A stretch of DNA of 12,334 nucleotides from assembly GCA_017444325.1 (NCBI GenBank), contig JAFSWV010000099.1, positions 1 to 12,334 of the forward strand. The letters run 5' to 3'. This DNA is from a bacterium (GTDB lineage: Bacteria > Auribacterota > UBA3054). The position numbers were made by a program, and so were the translations under genes. Of the stretch, positions 6,237 through 12,334 are shown in pieces (position 1 is the stretch's first letter; each line of letters opens with the position of its first letter). A model generated the notes under the pieces. That model was given only the letters and a program-made list of their open reading frames with translations. It did no database searches and was not told where the DNA came from.

Positions 6237-6271
6237 ACGCCCCGTTCGAACGCTCGAACGGGGCGTTTTTT
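6237..6271 (+). terminator. Intrinsic terminator of the Kdo/Lpt operon
   Basis: The arms CGCCCCGTTCGA (6238-6249) and TCGAACGGGGCG (6254-6265) pair perfectly around the loop ACGC. The A at 6237 and T at 6266 add a thirteenth pair, and six T follow at 6266-6271. This is a textbook rho-independent terminator about 30 bases after the lptB stop, separating the envelope operon from the protease pair. The protease genes therefore need their own promoter between about 6272 and 6321. TATAAAT at 6279-6285 is a possible -10, but I see no good -35 at the right distance. Confidence 0.93.
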
Positions 6272-6321
6272 GCTAAAATATAAATATGTGTGTTTTATTT
6301 ATAAAAGCCGGGAAGCCTGAT

Positions 6322-9300
6322 ATGAAAAAAACGTGTTTGCTTTTAATGTTTGCCGCTCTTTCGCTTTTTGGAGCCGAGCATACTATCGACATTTCGCCGA
6401 GAAGTTCTGAGATAAACGGCGATATCAGCGGGAACCAGGACGCCGATTTTGTCAATGAAGTGAAAGCGCTCCAAATGGGGGACAGGCTCGTCATCAAGAC
6501 TTCCTCGCGGACGGCCCTCACCGGCACGGTCTCGTATTGCTACATGGACGTCAATTTCGTGGAAGTCAGGGCGGGCTTTTTGGACGATCGGCTGGGACAC
6601 TTCCGCATGACCTGGGACGACGACGCCCTAATGGGGAGAGTTTACGATTCCATGAAGCCGGAAAGCTACGACCTTTTGAAAAAATTCGGCCGGCATCCTC
6701 TCAACATCGACTGCATGGACATCAAGGCCTTCGAGGAAAAATATCCCCTGAAGTGCGGCGTTGAAGAAGGGGACGCAACGATACACGCTTCCGCAGTTGA
6801 TCAGAAAGACGATCCCAAGATCTGGGACGACTCTGTCATGACCACCCAGACATTCCTCGTCATCTACACTCAGAACGCCAGCAAGAAATACGCGGAGCGC
6901 GGCGGCATCAACAACTTGATCGCACAGGGTCTTGCGCTTGGCAACCTCAGCCTTGAAAACAGCGGCGTCCCGACAAGGCTCGTATTGGCGCACAGCGAAG
7001 CTGTCGATTACGTCAGCACCGGCAACGGCGGCACCGACCTCGGCGCTTTCGGCAACGACAGGCCGCCTTTCGACAAGGTGAAATATCTGCAGTGCCATTA
7101 CGGCGCCGACATAAGGTCCATCGTTCCGGAAAACAGCAACTACGGCGGTTTGGCTTACGTGGCCTCCACGGCCTCCGGCATCTACGACCGCGATCCCGCG
7201 CACATGATCAATGTGGACTATATGTCTTGGCACAGCTGGATCCATGAGATCGGCCACAACATGGGCGGCCAGCACGCCATCGAGCAGGATTACAGCGCCG
7301 GACCTTCCAACGGCGGACTCTTCGGCCACAGTGTAGGCAGTTTCTACACTCTGCATGGCGACGATTCTTTCGGCAGCATCATGGCCTACGCCGGGCATAG
7401 GACGGACAATTTCTCCGACACCAACGCTTTCATCGAAGGAGTGCCTTTGGGCGTGGACGGAAAAAGAAACGTGGCAAGGACCTGGAAGAAGATCAGGAAA
7501 TACGCAGCCAATTATCACGCCAAGCCGAAAAGTTCCAGGATACTAGCTGAGGAAAGTTTCAACTACAAGTTGGACGATTCACTTATGTGGCAGGAAGGCG
7601 GCACAGGCTGGTTCGAACCCTGGTGGACCTGCTCCAACAAGGTTTACCAGATATGCGGCGGACTAAGTTATCCCGGCCTTCATTCCAGCGGCAACGCCGT
7701 CCTGATGGACGCCTGGACGAGCAACGCCATCTTCCGCGCAGGCGGCGATTATGAGCGGCGCTATCCTTTCAACAAAGGCGACGAATCCTCTTTCTGGTTT
7801 TCCTGCCTGATCAGCCGTCAGAACAACGACGGCAATTACTTCGCCGTGGGCCTTGGCTCCAGGATCAAGATCTCCAAGAACGCCGGTACGGACACTATCT
7901 ATCTCAACAACGCCGTGACGGACCGGAAACTGGAGCCTTTCGCCACCAACCTTTTCCTGGTGAAAGTCGATATCGCGCAGAACAGAGTTTACTTCTGGTT
8001 TGATCCGAGTCTGGATAGCGAACCCAGACTCGATTCTGCGGACGCCTACGTTTCTAACTATGCGATCTCAGATGTTTCCAACAGAGTGGTCATTGAAGGC
8101 AGGAAAGGCGCGAAGTTCATCGTGGATGAAGTGAGGCTCGGAAAACGCTGGGAGGACGTTCTTATAGCGCAGCATCCCCAGGATCCCAAACTGGAGGAAC
8201 TGGAGAATTCCTTGCGTTTCTCCTTTACGGCGGTCGCGGGAGAATACGACGTTTACAGAAGCGAGACGAAAAACTTCTCCGATTTCGCGCTGCTTAAAAC
8301 GGTATCCACGGAAGGCGGAAGAGTCGTTGTTGACGACGACACGGCGGAGACTGACAAGGTCTATTACTACATGGCCGCACCGAAAGACGCTGCGGATGAA
8401 AGGCTCTTCACCATGCCGGTCTCGGGTCTAATTGGCAAACTTTCCCAGACGGCGGAGCCGGGCGGACCCTATGTGGTGGGGCAATCCGAGACCAACTATT
8501 TCGACGCCAGCGCTTCTGAGGGCTGGATGCCGGCCTTCAGGTGGCAGCTCAGGGGCGTGCAGTCGCAGATGAAGACCAACAACATGGTCTATGCTTACAC
8601 CGACACTTATACTCCCGGCACTTACGACGTCACGCTCATCATGCGCGATTCTATGCGCCCCTACGACGGGATGGTCACGAATTACACGACGCTCACCGTT
8701 ACGAACGCTTATCCGAAGCTTTCCATCGAGCTGATCAACGGGAGCCTGATGGCGGGAAGGAACCTCACTTTCCAGGCTTTCCCCAGCGATCCCGGCACCA
8801 ACGACACTTTCGAGGTCCGCTGGTGCGCGGAAGGGGATGACTGGACGGAATGGACCTCCGGACTCTTCTTTGTGCACAATTATGAAACTTCCGGCGGGAA
8901 ATTTATGAAGTGCCAGGTCAGGGACAATTACGGGGCTGTCACTGAAACGAATCTGGAGCTCACGCTTGGCGAAGCCAAGGCCATCCCCAGTTTCCCCACG
9001 ACCGTGACCGTTCCCAAAGATTCCGACAGGACGGCGCTGGAACTGAAGAATCTCGGGACGCTGCCTTACGATTACAGCGTAAGCGGAGTTGGGGACCAGC
9101 CTTTGACGATCTCGCCCATAACGGGCAGCGTTGATGAGAACGGCCGCGCGCTGCTCATAAAAGTTTCTCCGGAAGCGTTGGGAAAAGCGGCGGAGTACCG
9201 GATCGCTTTGACGGCTGACGGACATGAAGAGACTGTGAAAGTGAAGACTCTGTCCTCCGACGCTTATCCTGTCATAAAGCAAAGCGGCAACTTCACGCTC

Positions 9301-10863
9301 TTCGAGGGCGACGTCCTTCGTCTCAACAACTTCGGCTCCACCCCGGGCTATTCTTACAGATGGCTCATCGACGGCGAAGCCGTGTCCGAGGGCAGCGTTG
9401 CCGAGATCATCGCGGAAACCATGAGCGGGGAGCATTCCCTGAAGCTCGAAGCCTACGACGGCGAAAACAAGCTTTGCGGCATCGCTGAGACCAACGTTCT
9501 GGTCAAGCCTCTTGTATCGAGAGTTTATCTTGAGGAAGTTTCGCGCGGCGACAAGAGCATTACCCTTAGACCGTTCCTGACGCCTTTCAAAGAGGGAACG
9601 CTCATCAGGTTCAACTGGGGAGAAAACACCGGCTGGACGACCTGGCAGGATCTTTCTACCGACTCTGAATTCAGGCACGAATTTGCCAATGCGGAAGACC
9701 GCTCCATCCAGTGCGAGATAAGCCAAAAGGGCGGCGTCAACGGATCAGGCTTCCTTTTCAGGCCGGAATTCTCTTTCGCAACTAAGCCCAGGATCAACGG
9801 AAGCGAAGAGACTTTTGTCACGATGACCGTCGGCGAAAGCGTTGAGCTGGAAGGGGACGAAGCAGTCAGGAATTTCTGGCGCGAAGATCCCATGAACCCG
9901 CAGCTGGGCTTGCTAGCCGATAATCTTGCCAGCGCGACATCCTGCGGGCCTTTTGAAAAAGCCGGGACTTATTATTTCGCCTATTACGCCGGAAACGGCG
10001 AGGCTATCTCCGCACCGCAGGTGCTTACGGTGGAAGTTGAGCTTCCCGAAACAGAACGCCTTTCCTGGGATCTCAACGGCACTGTCATCACCAACACCAT
10101 GTTCGGCACCGGCGTTCTTTCCGGCTGCACGCTTGCCGTTTCCACGGGCAATGAGATCTACTGGATCACCAACAGCGCATACGGCGCTTTCAGTTTCCCG
10201 ACCTTTGAGGGCGGAAACGATCTTACGCTCAACATCACGCATCCATTTCATGCGCCCTGCTTCACCAACATAACCAGAAACAGCGGCTGCACTTTTGAAA
10301 TGGAGAAAAATGCGGCTTCCGGGTATCTGTATTTCGACTGCGTGGGCGAGCGTTCCAATATTCCCCTGGAGGGCGTGGTGATAATAATCGCCGGGCAGAA
10401 GGGTGTTACGAACGCCAAGGGACGTTCCGTTGCCTTCACGCTGCCCTGCGGGGAATATCTTGCCGAATTGAACTATCCCGGCATGGACCGCGTCATAACC
10501 AACGTGACGGTCTCCTCCAAACCTGCCACTTACAACGTCGCGATGAAAGGAAGGCAATACACGCTTTCCGGCATGGCTTACGGAACCGGCAGCGAGATCG
10601 TGACGAACGCGCAGATCCAGGTCCTGTCCAAGGCGACCATGAACATCGCCAAACGCGTCAACCTCGACGGCGCGCCTTTCTATGACATCGCGCTCAGCGA
10701 CCACTTGACCACGCTGCGCTTCCGTCCCGTGGAATACGACAATCTTAATTTTGACATACAGCTTGATAACAACGGGCACAAGGACGTGGTGCTGACGCCG
10801 GAACCTGTGATCGCGTCGCTCCTCTTCTTTGCTCTCGGCTTAATCTACATGAGACACGAATAA
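6322..10863 (+). CDS. Giant secreted metzincin-type zinc metalloprotease with LamG/PKD/Ig-like domains and PEP-CTERM-like tail
   Basis: The 1513-residue protein starts with a signal peptide (MKKTCLLLMFAALSLFGA, cut before EH). A pro-region (about 20-165) holds DVNFVEVRAG at 76-85 and a lone Cys in YPLKCGVEEGD (Cys145), a possible cysteine switch. The catalytic domain (about 175-400) contains GGLAYV, then HEIGHNMGGQH with zinc ligands His308, His312, His318 and catalytic Glu309, and a Met-turn SIMAY at Met354; this is closest to reprolysin-like (M12B) peptidases. Next come a LamG/ConA-like domain (about 410-613), an FnIII-like domain (625-690), a PKD-like domain (707-797), several Ig/BACON-like beta domains (797-1240), a carboxypeptidase-regulatory-like domain (about 1333-1400), and a C-terminal TPEP plus hydrophobic helix plus MRHE. 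It is expected outside the cell or on its surface. The ATG at 6322 was chosen over 6286 because it puts the signal peptide at the N-terminus and follows GGGAAG. The substrate is unknown. Confidence 0.85.
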   Translation: MKKTCLLLMFAALSLFGAEHTIDISPRSSEINGDISGNQDADFVNEVKALQMGDRLVIKTSSRTALTGTVSYCYMDVNFVEVRAGFLDDRLGHFRMTWDDDALMGRVYDSMKPESYDLLKKFGRHPLNIDCMDIKAFEEKYPLKCGVEEGDATIHASAVDQKDDPKIWDDSVMTTQTFLVIYTQNASKKYAERGGINNLIAQGLALGNLSLENSGVPTRLVLAHSEAVDYVSTGNGGTDLGAFGNDRPPFDKVKYLQCHYGADIRSIVPENSNYGGLAYVASTASGIYDRDPAHMINVDYMSWHSWIHEIGHNMGGQHAIEQDYSAGPSNGGLFGHSVGSFYTLHGDDSFGSIMAYAGHRTDNFSDTNAFIEGVPLGVDGKRNVARTWKKIRKYAANYHAKPKSSRILAEESFNYKLDDSLMWQEGGTGWFEPWWTCSNKVYQICGGLSYPGLHSSGNAVLMDAWTSNAIFRAGGDYERRYPFNKGDESSFWFSCLISRQNNDGNYFAVGLGSRIKISKNAGTDTIYLNNAVTDRKLEPFATNLFLVKVDIAQNRVYFWFDPSLDSEPRLDSADAYVSNYAISDVSNRVVIEGRKGAKFIVDEVRLGKRWEDVLIAQHPQDPKLEELENSLRFSFTAVAGEYDVYRSETKNFSDFALLKTVSTEGGRVVVDDDTAETDKVYYYMAAPKDAADERLFTMPVSGLIGKLSQTAEPGGPYVVGQSETNYFDASASEGWMPAFRWQLRGVQSQMKTNNMVYAYTDTYTPGTYDVTLIMRDSMRPYDGMVTNYTTLTVTNAYPKLSIELINGSLMAGRNLTFQAFPSDPGTNDTFEVRWCAEGDDWTEWTSGLFFVHNYETSGGKFMKCQVRDNYGAVTETNLELTLGEAKAIPSFPTTVTVPKDSDRTALELKNLGTLPYDYSVSGVGDQPLTISPITGSVDENGRALLIKVSPEALGKAAEYRIALTADGHEETVKVKTLSSDAYPVIKQSGNFTLFEGDVLRLNNFGSTPGYSYRWLIDGEAVSEGSVAEIIAETMSGEHSLKLEAYDGENKLCGIAETNVLVKPLVSRVYLEEVSRGDKSITLRPFLTPFKEGTLIRFNWGENTGWTTWQDLSTDSEFRHEFANAEDRSIQCEISQKGGVNGSGFLFRPEFSFATKPRINGSEETFVTMTVGESVELEGDEAVRNFWREDPMNPQLGLLADNLASATSCGPFEKAGTYYFAYYAGNGEAISAPQVLTVEVELPETERLSWDLNGTVITNTMFGTGVLSGCTLAVSTGNEIYWITNSAYGAFSFPTFEGGNDLTLNITHPFHAPCFTNITRNSGCTFEMEKNAASGYLYFDCVGERSNIPLEGVVIIIAGQKGVTNAKGRSVAFTLPCGEYLAELNYPGMDRVITNVTVSSKPATYNVAMKGRQYTLSGMAYGTGSEIVTNAQIQVLSKATMNIAKRVNLDGAPFYDIALSDHLTTLRFRPVEYDNLNFDIQLDNNGHKDVVLTPEPVIASLLFFALGLIYMRHE
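10798..10860 (+). other. PEP-CTERM-like sorting signal encoded at the 3' end of the first metalloprotease
   Basis: The last 21 residues read PEP (1493-1495), a short hydrophobic segment VIASLLFFALGLIY, and MRHE. This is the tripartite PEP-CTERM layout: Pro-Glu-Pro, a transmembrane stretch, and a basic end. Such tails are recognised and cut by an exosortase in bacteria with EPS or outer-membrane sorting systems, including PVC phyla. Only one Arg and one His form the basic cluster, so it is a minimal version. No exosortase gene is in the window. Confidence 0.7.
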
Positions 10864-10873
10864 AGGGATCAAA

Positions 10874-12334
10874 ATGAAAAAAATCTTCCTGCTCTCAGCT
10901 CTGTTTATCGCTTCTTCTCTTCTCGCCACGCCGCCGGAACAAGAGAAAGAACTCCTGGTGGTTGATTTTGAAGGAGCCAGCGCTTCCAAGATCATGGGCA
11001 CCGACGTCACGAAACTTCAGGACGCGGACTTTCCTGAACAGGTGAGGACCCTGACGTACAAAGACCAGATCATATTCAAGACCGCCGAGGGCGTCTTCAC
11101 CGGCACCGTGGGCGTGGCCTACCGCGACGTCAACATGGTGGAAGTCAGGGCCGGATACTTCGACCCCAGGGGCAGCGGCAACAGGGAGATCTTCCACTTC
11201 ACTTACGACCAGGACGCGCTGGTGGGCTGGATGGAGTACACTTACCTTGCCAAGGAATACAACATCCTTTACACCAAGGCCAGCGGGAAACTGACGGCCT
11301 ACAGCGAGGAGAGCCGCATGAAGCATTTCCGCTGCGGCAACGAGGACGGCGCGGCTCTCTCCGAACTTAGCGAAGACCAAAAGGCCGAGATACACGCCAA
11401 CTTCACCGCTCCGCAGCCGGCCACTTTCTACACCAACATCTGGGAAGTGCCGGAATACGTGACGCAGAATTATCTCATCTGCTACACCAAGGACGCCTAC
11501 GAATATTCCAAGCGGAAAGGCGGCATAAACCACCTGATGGCGCATGGCATCGTGCACGGGACCTTGCTGCTCAGCAACAGCAACATCAAGGCCTGCCTGA
11601 GGCTTGGCCACTCGCAGCTGCTGTCCGATTACCCGGACAACCACAATTCCGGACAGAGCCTCGGCGACTTCAACGGCTACCGCAACGGCTGCCAGGACGC
11701 TTACGACATGCGCTGCCGCTACGGCTGCGACATGGGCAGTATCGGCATCAAGCACGCCACCTACACCGGCCTTGCCAACGTCAACTATTCCCAGGTGGGC
11801 TCCGAATCCATTCCCTTCAACTGCATGGACTCCGACTTCCTGGGCGGCACCGGCTGGTGCCATGAGGACGGCCACACCATGGGCGGCCGCCACTATATCG
11901 ACACCTACGCGGAAAACAACCGCAGCAGCCTTTTCGACCACAGCTTCGGCTGCCACAACACTCCTCCCGGGGCGCCCAGGGAATACGGCTCCGTCATGGC
12001 CCGTTCCGCCGGCCTCTTCAACTATTATTCCTCCACCAACATCTACTACGACGGCGTTCCCATCAGCACCAACGCCAAGTGCCGCGTGGCCGACACCTGG
12101 ACGAAGATCAGGCGCTACGCCGCAAGATACCGCTGCACTCCCGTCGTTCCCGACGTGGACGGACTGGTGTGCAACGAAGAGTTCGAATACCCCGAAGGAA
12201 TGGGACTCATGTGGCAGGAGGGCGGCGAAGGCTTCTGCACTCCCTGGGAGAACTGCAACACCAATATCTTCCAGACTGTAGCAGACACTTTTGGAAGGGA
12301 AGGCTTCCACAGAGGCGGCGTTTTGAAGATAAAC
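10874..12334 (+). CDS. Second secreted metzincin-type metalloprotease, paralog of the preceding gene, 3' truncated by window end
   Basis: The frame runs 487 codons without a stop to the window edge. A signal peptide (MKKIFLLSALFIASSLLA, cut before TP) precedes a pro-region aligned to the upstream protein: DVNMVEVRAG at 85-94 and Cys154 in KHFRCGNEDG, the same 69-residue spacing. The zinc site is HEDGHTMGGRH with His330, Glu331, His334 and His340, and the Met-turn is YGSVMAR with Met375. After RRYAARYRC comes LMWQEGGEGFCTPW, the start of the LamG-like domain seen in the paralog, so the unseen 3' part is probably also multidomain. Ten cysteines lie in the catalytic region, against one in the paralog, suggesting several disulfides. 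AAGGGA at 10863-10868 is the ribosome binding site, 10 bases separate the two genes, and cotranscription is likely. The long open frame on the opposite strand is a codon-bias shadow. Confidence 0.85.
   Translation, partial: MKKIFLLSALFIASSLLATPPEQEKELLVVDFEGASASKIMGTDVTKLQDADFPEQVRTLTYKDQIIFKTAEGVFTGTVGVAYRDVNMVEVRAGYFDPRGSGNREIFHFTYDQDALVGWMEYTYLAKEYNILYTKASGKLTAYSEESRMKHFRCGNEDGAALSELSEDQKAEIHANFTAPQPATFYTNIWEVPEYVTQNYLICYTKDAYEYSKRKGGINHLMAHGIVHGTLLLSNSNIKACLRLGHSQLLSDYPDNHNSGQSLGDFNGYRNGCQDAYDMRCRYGCDMGSIGIKHATYTGLANVNYSQVGSESIPFNCMDSDFLGGTGWCHEDGHTMGGRHYIDTYAENNRSSLFDHSFGCHNTPPGAPREYGSVMARSAGLFNYYSSTNIYYDGVPISTNAKCRVADTWTKIRRYAARYRCTPVVPDVDGLVCNEEFEYPEGMGLMWQEGGEGFCTPWENCNTNIFQTVADTFGREGFHRGGVLKIN

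Noticed and set aside
6286..6321. Earlier ATG for the first metalloprotease
   Set aside because: It would put 12 residues before a clean MKK signal peptide and has no ribosome binding site; the ATG at 6322 has GGGAAG upstream.
6272..6321. Promoter for the protease pair
   Set aside because: A promoter is expected after the terminator, and TATAAAT at 6279-6285 is suggestive, but no -35 box lies at a proper distance, so I do not call one.
8428..9726. 432-codon open frame on the minus strand
   Set aside because: It is fully inside the first metalloprotease and shows no signal peptide, motif or ribosome binding site.
10895..12310. 471-codon open frame on the minus strand, Val/Ala/Gly-rich
   Set aside because: It is antisense to the second metalloprotease, which has a signal peptide, zinc motif and homology to its neighbour. 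The Val/Ala/Gly bias is a codon-use shadow.

Overview
The window reads as a chromosomal segment of a Gram-negative, LPS-making bacterium, most likely of the PVC superphylum and perhaps Lentisphaerota/Victivallales-like. The outer-membrane logic is explicit: a complete Kdo pathway plus Lpt transport genes. A PEP-CTERM-like tail on a giant secreted protein and an A-rich leader before rpmB fit that group. The phylum call is inference; no rRNA or tRNA is present to test it. Every gene I support is on the + strand.

Region 1 (1-6208) is an envelope operon. It opens with the 3' part of an LptE-like lipoprotein gene, then an A-rich 53-base gap and rpmB (zinc-ribbon L28). A tightly packed run follows: kdsB, kdsA, kdsD, kdsC, an lptC-like gene, an lptA-like gene, a second lptA-like gene, and lptB. 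Junctions overlap or are a few bases long, apart from the region after the first lptA. Together the products turn ribulose-5-phosphate into arabinose-5-phosphate (KdsD), Kdo-8-phosphate (KdsA), Kdo (KdsC) and CMP-Kdo (KdsB). They also supply the cytoplasmic ATPase (LptB), the periplasmic bridge (LptC/LptA-like proteins) and part of the outer-membrane translocon (LptE) that deliver finished LPS. The kdsD-kdsC-lptC-lptA-lptB order matches the E. coli locus. The first lptA is cut by an in-frame TGA at 4830-4832, with 33 plausible further codons before TAA.

Region 2 (6209-6321) holds an AT-rich dyad and a strong intrinsic terminator that closes the operon.

Region 3 (6322-12334) holds two tandem paralogous secreted zinc metalloproteases of metzincin type, 10 bases apart. 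The first is complete (1513 aa): signal peptide, pro-region with a candidate cysteine switch, HExxHxxGxxH catalytic domain, LamG/ConA-like domain, a long series of FnIII/PKD/Ig-like beta domains, and a C-terminal PEP-CTERM-like sorting signal. The second runs off the window after 487 codons. It keeps the same pro-region, zinc motif and start of the LamG-like domain, but its catalytic region is rich in cysteine. This pair is the least ordinary part of the window.
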